A stretch of DNA of 64,000 bases from Comamonas testosteroni (GCF_003569915.1 NZ_KZ984439.1:248001-312000); one strand, 5' to 3'. Counted from the stretch's first letter, positions 44,751 to 54,550 are shown. The notes: generated by a model not told the origin, from the letters alone. A program made the numbers and translations.

Positions 44751-46541
44751 TCAAGAATCCTTGCGCTGCCAGACGCTGCGCCCTTCCTTGATGGTCTCCA
44801 TTACCTTGAGCGTGGAGAGCTTGCCCGGCTCCATGGTCAGCGGGTTGTCCGAGAGAATGACCAGGTCGGCCAGCTTGCCCGCTTCCAGCGAGCCTTTGCG
44901 CTCATCTTCAAAGTGCTGATAGGCAGACCATAGCGTCTGCGCCTGCAGCGCCACCCAGGGCGAGACGCGGTGCTCCGCGCCCAGCACCTTGCCCGTGCGG
45001 GTAACGCGGTTCACGGTCGCATCCAGCACGCGAATTGATGACGGCAGCGCCACGGGCGCATCGTGGTGCGAGGTAAAACGCATGCCCTGCTCCAGCACCC
45101 AGCCCGTGGGCGAGATGTTCTGCGCACGCGGATCGCCCAGCACCGAATCGCGGTGCCAGTCGCCCCAGTAAAAGGTATGCATGGGAAACAGCGATGGGAA
45201 GATGCCCAACTGCTTGAGCTGCGGTATCTGGTCGCGGCGCAGCGTCTGGCCGTGAATCAGCACGGGCCGCACGGCGCGAGCCTGCTCCACGGGGCCGCTG
45301 GCGCGCACGGCGGCAATCATCTGGTCAATGGCCGCATCGCCGTTGGCGTGCATGAGAATCTGCCAGCCATTGCTCACCGCCTTGGCAACCTGCTCGCTGG
45401 CCTTGGCATCGGGCAGCACGCCATAGCCGCGATAGCCGGGCTTCTGGCCCTTGGGCGGCGCTTTGTAGGGCTGGGTCAGCCAGGCTGTCTTGCCCTGGGG
45501 CGATCCGTCGAGCGTCAGCTTCACGCCGCCAATGCGAAAGTGGCCGGTATAGCTGCGGCTGTAGTACGGCCCTTTCATGAACGCGCCCTCGCCCATCTGC
45601 AAGATATCGGGGTAGGACACCACATCGAGCTTGAGGCGGCCCGCCTTGGCCGCAGCGATGGCGGTGGCAACGGCTCCGGGGTCGGCGCGGCCATCCTGCA
45701 CTGTCGTGTAGCCAAATTCCAGATACAGCTCCTGCGCTTTTTCCAGCCAGCCAATGGCCTGCTCCAGCGAGAGCTTGGGCATGATCTTGCCCAGCGAGTG
45801 AAAAAACGCGTTTTCTTCGAGCACACCATCGGGCTGCTGGCTGCCACGCTGGCGGCGAATCACACCGCCTTCAGGGTTGGGCGTGCCTGCGCTGATGCCC
45901 GCTTTTTCCAGTGCCACGGAGTTCATCGCCGCAAAGTGGCCGGACTGATGAATCACCACAATCGGCAAGCTGCGCGAGACCGCATCCAGATCGGCCCGCG
46001 TGGGGTGGCGGCGCTCCTTGAGCTGGGAGTCGTCATAGCCAAAGCCAAACACCATGCCCAGTTGCTTGACCTCGGGCGAGGTCTGAATGTACTGGCGCAG
46101 CGTCTTTTGCAGCTGGGCGATGGAGGCATTGGGCCCATCGGGCGGCGGCAGCAGATTGGCCGAAATCGCCTGCAGGCCCACGCCACCGATATGGCTGTGC
46201 GGATCGACAAAACCGGGAATCAGCGTGCGCCCCTGCAAATCCACCATGCGCGTGCCCTGCCCCTGCAGCGCCTTCACGCTGGCCAGGTCGCCCACCGCCG
46301 CAATCTGCGCGCCCTTCACGGCCAGCGCTTCGACCTGACGCTGGGCATCATTCATGGTCAGAATCGGCCCGCCGAAATAGATGACATCGGCCAGCGTGGC
46401 CGCCTGCGTGGACCCTAGAAAAGGCCCCTGCTTTGTCTCATCGACCACGGGTGGCGGGCTTGCGCAGCCTGCAAGCCACGATGTGCCGGAAGCGGCAGCC
46501 ACCGCCGTTGCGGCCCGGGTCAGAAATTGGCGTTTTTGCAT
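44751..46541 (-). CDS. YtcJ-like amidohydrolase, lipoprotein or exported
   Basis: The 596-residue protein has a lipoprotein-like N terminus (KRQFLTRAATAVAAASGTSWLAGCAS, lipobox Cys about 26). The amidohydrolase-3 domain has FVDPHSHIGG metal ligands, MHANGDAAIDQ and FTSHHDAPV, and the C-terminal GKLADLVILSDNPL. It probably hydrolyses amide or ester bonds of small molecules in the periplasm. The start is set by GAGGAGAC just upstream. Substrate unknown. Confidence 0.88.
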   Translation of the reverse strand: MQKRQFLTRAATAVAAASGTSWLAGCASPPPVVDETKQGPFLGSTQAATLADVIYFGGPILTMNDAQRQVEALAVKGAQIAAVGDLASVKALQGQGTRMVDLQGRTLIPGFVDPHSHIGGVGLQAISANLLPPPDGPNASIAQLQKTLRQYIQTSPEVKQLGMVFGFGYDDSQLKERRHPTRADLDAVSRSLPIVVIHQSGHFAAMNSVALEKAGISAGTPNPEGGVIRRQRGSQQPDGVLEENAFFHSLGKIMPKLSLEQAIGWLEKAQELYLEFGYTTVQDGRADPGAVATAIAAAKAGRLKLDVVSYPDILQMGEGAFMKGPYYSRSYTGHFRIGGVKLTLDGSPQGKTAWLTQPYKAPPKGQKPGYRGYGVLPDAKASEQVAKAVSNGWQILMHANGDAAIDQMIAAVRASGPVEQARAVRPVLIHGQTLRRDQIPQLKQLGIFPSLFPMHTFYWGDWHRDSVLGDPRAQNISPTGWVLEQGMRFTSHHDAPVALPSSIRVLDATVNRVTRTGKVLGAEHRVSPWVALQAQTLWSAYQHFEDERKGSLEAGKLADLVILSDNPLTMEPGKLSTLKVMETIKEGRSVWQRKDS

Positions 46542-46623
46542 TCTTGTCTCCTCAAAGTGAGGAACAGCCTAACGGCAAAAACAGGCGCTGCAGCCGATCA
46601 AGCGGACTAGGGATTAGCGCTCA

Positions 46624-46678
46624 AGCATCAAAACAGCTTCAAGTCTATATAAATCATAGACTTATAGCTATCAAATTG
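46624..46678 (+). repeat. Dispersed intergenic hairpin repeat, copy 10
   Basis: AAGTCTAT, ATAAATC, ATAGACTT makes a perfect hairpin, followed by ATAGCTATCAAA. It lies between the MFS gene end and the amidohydrolase promoter. Confidence 0.75.
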
Positions 46679-46709
46679 ATATCACCGACAAAAGCTCAAT
46701 AACAACCAC

Positions 46710-47957
46710 TCAACGACCCAAGCGACGCCAGCAGCGGTCAATCCCCAGCGCCAGCAGCCAACCCGCCATACACATGCAGGCCGTCACCATCCAGGTGAAC
46801 TGCCAGCCGCCCATCAGCGTGGCCACCGCCGCCACCAGCGGCGGGCCTGCAAACTGACCCACGCAAGACCATTGCTGCATAAAGCCCACCGTGGTGGACA
46901 CCGTGCCCGCACTGGGTGCCAGATGCATGGCCGAGGTAAACAGCGTGGCCGGAATCAGCCCGCCTGCCGCAGAAAACAGCACCACCGCCACAAAGCGCAG
47001 CCACATCGGCGCCAGCGGCTCGCCCCCCACCTGCACATAGGCCAGCAGCGCACACAGCCCCATCGCCACATAACCGGTCTGCAAGCAGCGGCGCGCGCTC
47101 CAGCCGCTGTGCAGCAGCTTGCCTGAGGCGATATTGCCTACCATATTCGAGGCCGCCACCACCGCTGTCAGCAAGCCCGTCAAATGCGCACCCAGCCCCG
47201 CCTGCGCATACATGGTCGGCAAAAAGCCGACCACGCCCATCCATTGCCCCGAGTACAGCATGAAGGCCAGCGACACCAGCCAGGGGCCGGGGCTGCGCAG
47301 CGTCAGCGCCAGTCGGGGCCGCCACCCTTCAGCCGGGGCCGCGCTGGTCGCAGCCGAAGCATGAACCGGGTCCGCCGGCACCATGCGCCACACCACCACC
47401 GCCGCCAGCGCCGAGATAATGCCCAGCGCCATCCACCAGAACTGCCAGGACGTGGCCTGCAGCACCCAGGGCCCCAGCAGCAAACCCATGGCGCTGCCTA
47501 TCGGCATATAGGACCCCCACCAGCCCATGCGCCCGCTCAGCTCGGACGGCAGCACATTGCGCCGGATCAGCCCCGGCGCGGGCATGGCCACCAGCAAAAA
47601 GCCCAGCCCTTCCAGCACACGCAGCGCCAGCAGCCATTCAAACCCCGTTGCCGCCGCGCCCACAATGCTCGACAGCGCCATCAGCGCCAGCCCCACCAGC
47701 ATGCTGCGCCGCAAACCCCATTTGTCCGCCCCCAGCCCTACCACCAGCCCCAGCGCCATGCCGGCGACCTGCACGGTAGAGAGCAAAAAACCCGCCTGTA
47801 CCAGCGACACGCCCAGTTGCTCCTGCAACACCGGCACCGCAGGTGGCAGCTTGCCCACATGCAGCGAGCCGCTAACGCCAGCGGCCACCACAATCCACGA
47901 AGGATAGAGGCCACGGCTGGGTGAAGAGGGAGTGCGGGAGTCGGAAAGCTGGGCCAC
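46710..47957 (-). CDS. MFS transporter
   Basis: The 415-residue protein has 12 predicted membrane segments. The conserved loop 2-3 motif appears as GLGADKWGLRRSMLVG, and a longer cytoplasmic loop (VPADPVHASAATSAAPAEGWRPR) divides the halves. It resembles the CynX/NimT branch of anion/drug transporters, which is a weak assignment. GTG 47957 is used since the frame has no better ATG. Substrate unknown; no obvious partner genes. Confidence 0.87.
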   Translation of the reverse strand: MAQLSDSRTPSSPSRGLYPSWIVVAAGVSGSLHVGKLPPAVPVLQEQLGVSLVQAGFLLSTVQVAGMALGLVVGLGADKWGLRRSMLVGLALMALSSIVGAAATGFEWLLALRVLEGLGFLLVAMPAPGLIRRNVLPSELSGRMGWWGSYMPIGSAMGLLLGPWVLQATSWQFWWMALGIISALAAVVVWRMVPADPVHASAATSAAPAEGWRPRLALTLRSPGPWLVSLAFMLYSGQWMGVVGFLPTMYAQAGLGAHLTGLLTAVVAASNMVGNIASGKLLHSGWSARRCLQTGYVAMGLCALLAYVQVGGEPLAPMWLRFVAVVLFSAAGGLIPATLFTSAMHLAPSAGTVSTTVGFMQQWSCVGQFAGPPLVAAVATLMGGWQFTWMVTACMCMAGWLLALGIDRCWRRLGR

Positions 47958-48293
47958 CTGGTTGTCTCTTTGTTCTGGTTAGCTGATATGTCAACTACCG
48001 AGCATAGAGCAAAATGCGTAACGAGGGTGTAGCGGGATCGAGCAAGTGCGACGCCGGGCGCTGTCAGGTGCCGGCTGTCATAGATGACTCGGTGTTTTGG
48101 GACGGTGTTTGGGCTGGTGTTTGGACTGCATTTGCGCCTCATCGAATCACTCTCTGAGCGGTATCAGGACAACCTGCAGCGAAGCGAAATCACCACCAGA
48201 GACAACGCAAACAAAACTGCCTGGCCCGGGACCGCAGTGGCCGCCATCCTATCGGCCATTGTTCTCCTGCCTGCTAGGCGCTCTTGCGTCGCA
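47958..48293. other. Intergenic region upstream of the MFS gene
   Basis: A 336-bp stretch with the MFS promoter (TTGACA at about 47990 on the minus strand is a possible -35) and the end of the EamA gene. A 77-codon plus-strand frame at 48084 has no ribosome binding site and is not called. No RNA or repeat seen. Confidence 0.4.
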
Positions 48294-49160
48294 TCACTGG
48301 GCTGGCCTGGGTCGTGAGGGAAATGCAAGTACGACAATGGCACAGAGAACCGCAACGACGCCAAGGATCTGAACCGCTTCGATCTTTTCGCCGAGCACCA
48401 ACGCGGCAAGTGCCACCGCGGTCAAGGGGGCGACCGCCGTCAATGTCGCCGCCTCACTTCCGCTCACTCGTGCAGCGCCGCCATACCACAGCAGAAAACC
48501 GCCCACCGTAGGGACCAGCGCATACCAGACGATGGCCGACATGGCCAGGGTACTGGGCAGAGCAACCGGTAACTCCCAAAGCGCCACAGGCAGTGACACC
48601 AGCAAGCCTAGCCCCGTCATCGTGGTGGCCTGCAGCAGTGGTTTGAGCGGCACTGGCATGCGCTTGTTGAGCAGGATGAACGCGCTTTCGCAAACCACCG
48701 CTCCAAGGATATAGAGGATGCCGGTCAGCGAAGATGGCCCGCTGTCTTTCCATCCCACGGCCATCACCCCCAGGGTGGAGAGCAACACGCTGATGGTCAG
48801 CCGCCGCCCTGGACGCTCGCCCAGCACCAGCACGGAAAATAAGGCGGAGACCGCTGGCAAGGTGCCAATGACCACTCCCGCATCCGCAGCAGGCAGGTGA
48901 GAGAGACCGGTGATGAGCAGCGTGGTGTAACCCACGCTGCCAGCGCCTGCCTGAAGCAGTAGCAGCCCCCAGTCGCAGCGCGCAAGCCTTGGCCAGGGTT
49001 CACGCTGCGCAAAGACCAGCGCGAGCAACACCGGCAAGGCAAAGGCAAACCGCAGTGCAGTCGCCAGAAACGGCGGCATGCTGAGCGCGATGAGCTTGGA
49101 TGCAATCACCGTCGAGCCGACGGTCATCATGGCCAGCGCCAGCAACAGGTATCCGATCAT
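48294..49160 (-). CDS. EamA/DMT-family exporter
   Basis: The 288-residue protein has ten predicted membrane segments in two EamA repeats (MIGYLLLALAMMTVGSTVIASKL... and GILYILGAVVCESAFILLNKRM...). EAATLTAVAPLTAVALAALVLGEKIE falls in the second. It is an inner-membrane metabolite exporter. ATG 49160 is chosen; TTG 49172 lies at better distance from an AGGGG site. It is divergent from an AraC regulator, which probably controls it. Confidence 0.87.
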   Translation of the reverse strand: MIGYLLLALAMMTVGSTVIASKLIALSMPPFLATALRFAFALPVLLALVFAQREPWPRLARCDWGLLLLQAGAGSVGYTTLLITGLSHLPAADAGVVIGTLPAVSALFSVLVLGERPGRRLTISVLLSTLGVMAVGWKDSGPSSLTGILYILGAVVCESAFILLNKRMPVPLKPLLQATTMTGLGLLVSLPVALWELPVALPSTLAMSAIVWYALVPTVGGFLLWYGGAARVSGSEAATLTAVAPLTAVALAALVLGEKIEAVQILGVVAVLCAIVVLAFPSRPRPAQ

Positions 49161-49369
49161 TCGACTTGACAAGTTTTCCCCTTCTGCCCGCAACGATGCG
49201 CAGCCACAACCGCCCATTGAAGAGGAACTCGGGAAAACAGTCTTGAACGTTATTGCTCTGTGCGGCCTTTCCTCAATCACCACGCCTTATCCGCGAAATG
49301 CACTACCCTTCATCAAAAGGCTGTGCCCGGCCCCCTCTACCGCAGCGGAGCAAAAGGAGCGATCGAACA

Positions 49370-50254
49370 ATGATTCAGGGAGAGACCCAGAAGCAATTCA
49401 AAGTCGGAGTTTGCAGGCCCTCGCACGAGCCGTGGCATGTGGTGACGGTCGAGGCGGTGTCCAGCCGTTCATTTGGCCGTCATACCCATGATCAGTACGG
49501 TATCGGCGTGGTCATGCGTGGCGCCCATGATTCGGCCAGCGGCTGCGGACAGGTGCGCGCCACGCCCGGCAATATGATTACCGTCAACCCCAATGAAGTT
49601 CACGATGGCAGACCGGTTGCTGGGCAGGCACGCTGTTGGCGCATGCTCTATCTTGACCCGGCGCTGATTGCGCAAACCGCCAAGGCCATGGGGCAAAGCG
49701 CGGGCATGGAGTTCATTCACCCGGTTCTCGACCACCGCTCAGCAGCACAAGCATTCGGTCGCCTCTTTGACGCGCTCACCCGGCCCGACCCTGGCCCATG
49801 GCAAGAGATCGTGGAGCAGGAGCTTTTTCAGATTCTGCCCTCTCTGCTGGGCGAGCAACGCCCCACGCAAGTGCAACTGTTGTCCAAAGAACTGGCACAG
49901 GCCAGGGAGCGCATCGACGCCCACCCGCAAGACCCCGTCTCGCTCGCGGAACTTGCCGCCGAAGCGGGCCTCAGCCGCTTTCATTTTCTGCGGGCCTTCA
50001 AGGCCGCGACCCATCTACCGCCGCACGCTTATCGTCTTCAGCGTCAACTGCAGATGGCGCGCCGCCTGATCATGACGGGCCACACGGTGGTGCAAGCGGC
50101 CCATCTCGCCGGTTTTTCGGACCAGAGCCACCTGACACGCCATTTCGCCTCCAGTTATGGGCTGACTCCGGGCGCGCTCTCCTCCTCCCTGCGCAGGCAG
50201 CTTTCACCCGGTGCCTCCGGGCAGAGCCGATACCAACCCTTTCTATCGAGTTAA
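49370..50254 (+). CDS. AraC-family transcriptional regulator
   Basis: The 294-residue protein has an N-terminal cupin-like sensing domain (SFGRHTHDQYGIGVVMRG, VNPNEVHDG) and two C-terminal helix-turn-helix motifs (VSLAELAAEAGLSRFHFLRAFKAATHLPPHAY and VVQAAHLAGFSDQSHLTRHFASSYGLTPG). AAAAGGAG lies upstream of ATG 49370. It is divergent from the EamA exporter, the usual layout for a ligand-responsive exporter regulator. Confidence 0.9.
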   Translation: MIQGETQKQFKVGVCRPSHEPWHVVTVEAVSSRSFGRHTHDQYGIGVVMRGAHDSASGCGQVRATPGNMITVNPNEVHDGRPVAGQARCWRMLYLDPALIAQTAKAMGQSAGMEFIHPVLDHRSAAQAFGRLFDALTRPDPGPWQEIVEQELFQILPSLLGEQRPTQVQLLSKELAQARERIDAHPQDPVSLAELAAEAGLSRFHFLRAFKAATHLPPHAYRLQRQLQMARRLIMTGHTVVQAAHLAGFSDQSHLTRHFASSYGLTPGALSSSLRRQLSPGASGQSRYQPFLSS

Positions 50255-50425
50255 AAGCGCTATGGAGCCCGCCCAGGCGTTGCCGCCTTCTCCTTCAACC
50301 TCTATGAACCGGCCTTTGTGCCCGGCATCAAAGAGGACCCGCTCCTCACACAGGGGCTGGTACTGGTGCTCGGCTTTACCTTTGGCCTTGCAAGCATGCT
50401 GGGCATGGACTTTCGCCTGCCCTGA
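50255..50425 (+). pseudogene. Possible gene remnant after the AraC gene
   Basis: The AraC frame continues open after its stop for 56 codons: KRYGARPGVAAFSFNLYEP, then a hydrophobic span (LTQGLVLVLGFTFGLASMLGM) and FRLP before TGA 50425. There is no start codon near its beginning and no ribosome binding site. It looks like the C-terminal end of a membrane protein, but I cannot name the parent. Confidence 0.35.
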
Positions 50426-50518
50426 GCGCCTGATCAAAGCACCCTGAGCGCGAGCTGATCGCAGGCGCACAGCGCAAATCCGCCACAATGGCAGCGCTAT
50501 CCGCCCCGAAAGCTTTGC

Positions 50519-51223
50519 ATGCGCTCTTCTCTGGATTTCAGTTCCTGGTCTTCTTTGCTGTCTACCGTGCTGGGTCTGCTGCTGGTGACTTGTCTGATGA
50601 TGGGCATACGGCTGCTGTTCATGCAGACGGTGCAAAAGCGGCGCGAGCGCGAGAACCGGCAGATCAATGAACGGCTCAAGTCGCTGATTGCCGCGTACAA
50701 GACCCTGGGCGGCTCGTTCACGGGCACGCTGAGCGTGAGTCCCGAGCATCTGCGTGACCTCAAGCACGCCGAGGCCGAGGAAGGCAGCGCCAGCCTCAAT
50801 GACAGCGCTGCACAGCGCCGCCGCCGCACACGTGATGCGGTGGAGGCCGCGCTCTCCGACATCATCTTGCTGGGCACCGAGGAACAAGTCACTCTTGCAG
50901 CACAAGCCGCGCGGGATATGGTGGAGGGCCGCCCCATTGAAACCAGTGCGCTGGTCACATCTCTGCGTAGCTTTATCCGCGAGGCTCTGGATCTGGAGCC
51001 AATTGCCGCCCATGTGAAGATTCCCGCGCAGGGGCCTGTGCGCCCGGCCAGCGGTGGTAGCTCAGGGCGCCGAGGTGGTGAAGGTGGTAATGCCGGAGGA
51101 GGAAAGAACGGTGGTGGTGGCAGCAGCGGCGCCGGTCAAGGTGGTGCAGGAATGGGAGCTGGCATGGGCGGAGTAGGTATAGGCGCCGGTCTGGGTCTGC
51201 ACCACCGCGACGAGCAGAGCTAA
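50519..51223 (+). CDS. Membrane-anchored hypothetical protein with Gly-rich tail
   Basis: The 234-residue protein has one N-terminal membrane span (LLSTVLGLLLVTCLMMGIRLLFM, about 13-35), a helical soluble middle with many charged residues (to about 165) and a low-complexity Gly/Ser tail (GGSSGRRGGEGGNAGGG and on to GGVGIGAGLG). The middle is well conserved-looking protein; the tail is probably flexible. Family unknown. Convergent with the aldo/keto reductase gene. Confidence 0.72.
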   Translation: MRSSLDFSSWSSLLSTVLGLLLVTCLMMGIRLLFMQTVQKRRERENRQINERLKSLIAAYKTLGGSFTGTLSVSPEHLRDLKHAEAEEGSASLNDSAAQRRRRTRDAVEAALSDIILLGTEEQVTLAAQAARDMVEGRPIETSALVTSLRSFIREALDLEPIAAHVKIPAQGPVRPASGGSSGRRGGEGGNAGGGKNGGGGSSGAGQGGAGMGAGMGGVGIGAGLGLHHRDEQS

Positions 51224-51236
51224 CGCTATCCTTTTG

Positions 51237-51281
51237 CAAGCATCAAGCCTATATATCTTCTAGGCTAAAGCCTTGTTTGAC
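51237..51281 (-). repeat. Dispersed intergenic hairpin repeat, copy 11
   Basis: Inverse orientation: AGCATCAAGCCTATATATCT, TCTAGGCTAAAGCC, TTGTTTGA. It sits in the convergent gap before the aldo/keto reductase gene. Confidence 0.65.
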
Positions 51282-51287
51282 TGAAAT

Positions 51288-52142
51288 TCAGAGAATATCC
51301 AGCGGTTCCTTGAAGCGCGGTGCGGGCCAGTATTGCTCTATCAGCGCCAGCTCTTCGCTGCCGAGTTTGAGCTGCAGCGCCCGCGCGTTATCGCGCACAT
51401 GGTCGGCTGAGCCGCTTTCGGGAATCGCCAGCACTTGGCCGCTGCGCAGCACCCAGGCCAGCGCGACGGCAGCGGCTGTTGCGCCATGCCGCTCGCCAAT
51501 TTCGCGCAGCAGCGGGTGGTCGATCAGCTCGCCATGCCCCAGCGGGCAATAGGCCATGACGGTCACGCCATGCTGCGTGCACCAGGGCAGCAGCTCATAT
51601 TCAATGCCGCGACTGGAGACGTTGTAGAGCACCTGATTGACCACGCAGTTGCGCCCGCCGGGCACCTGCCACAGCTGCTGCATATCGTCGGTATCGAAAT
51701 TGGACACGCCCCAGTGGCGAATCTGCCCCTGCGCCTTCAGTTCCTCCAGCGCGGCCACTGTCTCGGCCAGCGGCGTATTGCCGCGCCAGTGCAGCAGGTA
51801 CAGGTCTATGCAGTCCACACCGAGGCGCTGGCGGCTGGCCTCAAAAGCGCGCTTTACACCCTGTCGGCTGGCGTTCATGGGCAGTACCTTGCTGACAAGA
51901 AAAGGCTGGCGCTCCAGCGCGGGCCAGTCACGCAGCGCGTCGCCAATCAGCGCTTCGGACAGGCCATCGCCATACATCTCGGCCGTGTCGATCACCGTCA
52001 GCCCCAGCTGCAGGCCGGTGAGCAGGGCCGACTTTTCTGCCTCCCAGCTGCGGCGGCCCTGACCCAGATTCCAGCTGCCCATGCCCAGATTTGCATGTGC
52101 TTGCAAAAAAGACGCAAAGGTCTGTGCAGAGTTCGTGTTCAT
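51288..52142 (-). CDS. Aldo/keto reductase
   Basis: The 284-residue protein has IDTAEMYGDGLSEALIG (catalytic Asp and Tyr), LFLVSKVLP with Lys, YLLHWRG with His, and the NADPH site IPESGSADHVRDNARAL. It reduces aldehydes or ketones in the cytosol with NADPH. ATG 52142. Single gene; substrate unknown. Confidence 0.93.
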   Translation of the reverse strand: MNTNSAQTFASFLQAHANLGMGSWNLGQGRRSWEAEKSALLTGLQLGLTVIDTAEMYGDGLSEALIGDALRDWPALERQPFLVSKVLPMNASRQGVKRAFEASRQRLGVDCIDLYLLHWRGNTPLAETVAALEELKAQGQIRHWGVSNFDTDDMQQLWQVPGGRNCVVNQVLYNVSSRGIEYELLPWCTQHGVTVMAYCPLGHGELIDHPLLREIGERHGATAAAVALAWVLRSGQVLAIPESGSADHVRDNARALQLKLGSEELALIEQYWPAPRFKEPLDIL

Positions 52143-52347
52143 GGTTTTAGGACCTTAAATACGTGGATGTCCGCATGTTATATGCGCTGGTCGCTATCAA
52201 TCTTGCTTAATAGGTCAGCGCTGTTTCATCTGCCATGCGCCGAAGGCCCGCGCCTTGGAGGTGGCAGATTTCGATCTTTATGTGAAACTTCGCTCGGCTT
52301 TTGACCGATAGCTTCACCATTAGATTCATAACACGGGAGTTCAATAC

Positions 52348-53217
52348 ATGATCAAGTCCATCGCCGCAGCCGTGCTCGGCCTGTCACTGTCCCTGGGCCT
52401 GTGGGCCAAGACCGAAGCCCCGCAGCAGGAGCTGCCCGCCGAGATCAAAGCGCTGCACTGGCAGGAAAGCGGCAAGGGCGAGATTGCCGGCAAGGCCAGC
52501 ATTCAGATCCCAGCAGGCTATGCCTTCCTCGGCCAGTCCGACACCTCCAAGCTGCTGCAAGCCTTTGGTAACCCACCCAGCAGCAACCACTTTCTGATCG
52601 CACCCAAGTCGCTGGACTGGTTTGCCGTCTTCTCGTATGACGACAGCGGCTATGTGAAGGACGATGAAAAAATCGATGCCGATGAACTGCTCAAGTCCAT
52701 GCAAGCTGGCGACAAGGCCGGCAACGAGCAGCGCAAGAAGCTGGGCCTGGAAGCGCTCTACACCGAAGGCTGGCAGGTCACGCCGCATTACGACAACAAT
52801 ACCAAGCGCCTGGAATGGGGCCTGCGCCTGCGCGATGAATCGGGTGCGAAGAATGTGAACTACACCTCCCGCATTCTGGGCCGCGAAGGCGTGATGAGCG
52901 CCACGCTGGTGTCCGACACCGAAACCCTGGCCCAGAACACAGCAGAGTTCCAGAAAGTGCTGACCGGCTTTAACTACAACGCCGGCCAGACCTATGCCGA
53001 GTTCAAGAACGGCGACAAGGTGGCCGCCATCGGCCTGGGCGCTCTGGTGCTGGGCGGCGCGGCTGCCGTGGCCACCAAGAAGGGCCTGTGGGGTGTGATC
53101 GCGGGCTTTTTTGCAGCCGCCTGGAAGTTCATCGCCGTGGCCGTTGTGGGCCTGTTTGCCGGTATTCGCCGCCTGTTTACCGGCAAAAAAGCGGAAGAAC
53201 CCGGCGCGCAGTCCTGA
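52348..53217 (+). CDS. DUF2167-family membrane protein
   Basis: The 289-residue protein has a signal peptide (MIKSIAAAVLGLSLSLGLWAK) and a conserved periplasmic domain (ALHWQESGKGEIAGKASIQIP, DWFAVFSYDDSGYVKDDEKID). Two C-terminal membrane spans follow (about 225-245 and 250-272), then a basic tail. DUF2167 proteins are of unknown function. The 205-bp upstream gap holds its promoter with nothing else recognised. Confidence 0.9.
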   Translation: MIKSIAAAVLGLSLSLGLWAKTEAPQQELPAEIKALHWQESGKGEIAGKASIQIPAGYAFLGQSDTSKLLQAFGNPPSSNHFLIAPKSLDWFAVFSYDDSGYVKDDEKIDADELLKSMQAGDKAGNEQRKKLGLEALYTEGWQVTPHYDNNTKRLEWGLRLRDESGAKNVNYTSRILGREGVMSATLVSDTETLAQNTAEFQKVLTGFNYNAGQTYAEFKNGDKVAAIGLGALVLGGAAAVATKKGLWGVIAGFFAAAWKFIAVAVVGLFAGIRRLFTGKKAEEPGAQS

Positions 53218-53350
53218 GCCTTGTGGATGGCTGCTTGAGTAGACGCTCAGTAGACGCTCTCAAGCGCATCACAAGCACACCACCCCACCCCGCCCCGCGC
53301 ATCGCTAAGATCGCGGGGTTTGTCCTTTCTGAACCGAAAGCCGCGCCGCC

Positions 53351-54121
53351 TTGTATTTCACCATCAGCATTCAGCTGCAGATTGTTCTGGCCATCTGCCT
53401 GTTCTATCTGTATGACGCCGCCCTGCTGCTCAAGCCCGAAGAAGGTCTGCTGCGCCGCAGCAGCCGTCGCCATCGCTGGCTGGGGCTGCTGGCCAGCCGG
53501 GGCTTTGAGTTGCGCCAGAACTGGCTGCTGTGGCCACCGATTTTTCTGCCGCACCAGCCCATCTACCGCCTGCGCTGGAATGCGGCGCAGATCAGCCTGC
53601 CCGGCGACGCTCAGGCCGCACAGACACTCAACGACCACGCCAGCAGCTTTCGCGCCTTTACCCTGCCGCTATACCTGCTGGCCGCGCTGCTGTTCATCGC
53701 CCTGCCCGTCTCCCTGCTGGTGCTGCATTCCGAGCTGGCACAGCTGATCTCGCTCGCGCTGATCTATCTGTGCACCGCCAGCCTGAGCCTTCTGGCATTG
53801 CGCCATGCCCGCCACGGCCATAGCCCCAAGGCCGTAGCGCGCTCCACCGCGCTGCAAATTTTGCTGTGCCCGCCGTTTGCGCTCAATGTGGTGCGCAAAC
53901 TGTCGCTGGCGCACGAGGTGCAGACGGATCTGCTGCAAAGCGCCCATGCGCTGATGGATGCGGACCAGTGGGGCGAACTCTCAGCCCAGGTCGAGGCCGT
54001 GATGCAGCGCGAGATGCAGGAAATTGCCGAGCTGCCGGAATATGCCGAGCATGTGCAGAAGATGCAGCAGGGGCTGGAGCTGCTCAAGCTGCTCCACGCC
54101 CATCCACCCGGCAGGCATTGA
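53351..54121 (+). CDS. Hypothetical membrane protein
   Basis: The 256-residue protein has an N-terminal span (ISIQLQIVLAICLFYLYDAALLL) and two central spans (FTLPLYLLAALLFIALPVSLLVL and LISLALIYLCTASLSLLAL). A cytosolic C-terminal helical domain rich in Glu and Gln follows. It starts at TTG 53351; no ATG fits and no strong ribosome binding site is visible. It lies upstream of the DUF2322 gene. Family unknown to me. Confidence 0.7.
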   Translation: MYFTISIQLQIVLAICLFYLYDAALLLKPEEGLLRRSSRRHRWLGLLASRGFELRQNWLLWPPIFLPHQPIYRLRWNAAQISLPGDAQAAQTLNDHASSFRAFTLPLYLLAALLFIALPVSLLVLHSELAQLISLALIYLCTASLSLLALRHARHGHSPKAVARSTALQILLCPPFALNVVRKLSLAHEVQTDLLQSAHALMDADQWGELSAQVEAVMQREMQEIAELPEYAEHVQKMQQGLELLKLLHAHPPGRH

Positions 54122-54224
54122 AGCGGAAAGCGCAGAAACTGCGGGCGACTTTGCGTCAACGCCTTGCCCATCGCGCACAATCACCGTTTTCTCAACCCAT
54201 TGCGCAGTTCAGCGCAGTTCAGAC

Positions 54225-54545
54225 ATGGCCTTTGCCGACAACCTCAAGCAACTTCCCTCCATCGCCCATATTGCCGAGCTGCAGCTGATCGACAGCCAGG
54301 GCAATGTTGCCGCGACCATTCCCAATGCGCCCGGCAAGGCCGGCTCGGTCACGGTGTACAACGCGCTGTATGCCAAGCATGGCAGCATCCACCCGGCGGC
54401 AGCCGAAGAAGGCTTGGTGATCTTTGCCGAGCACACCAAAGACGCCAAGGCCCGCCCCGGCGCGCACCCCAATATCGACCGCCTGCTCGAGGTAATTGCC
54501 ACGGGCAAGGGCTATGCGGTGACCGTCATCGCCAAGGCTGAGTAA
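54225..54545 (+). CDS. DUF2322-family protein
   Basis: The 106-residue protein is full length for DUF2322: MAFADNLKQLPSIAHIAEL, VTVYNALYAKHG and EGLVIFAEHTKDAKARPGAHPNIDRLLEV are the conserved blocks. It is small, soluble and of unknown function. ATG 54225. A repeat copy follows in the convergent gap before the YbdK gene. Confidence 0.88.
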   Translation: MAFADNLKQLPSIAHIAELQLIDSQGNVAATIPNAPGKAGSVTVYNALYAKHGSIHPAAAEEGLVIFAEHTKDAKARPGAHPNIDRLLEVIATGKGYAVTVIAKAE

Positions 54546-54550
54546 GTGAT

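Noticed and set aside
48084-48317. 77-codon plus-strand frame between MFS and EamA genes
   Set aside because: No ribosome binding site or family pattern, and it overlaps the EamA gene end.
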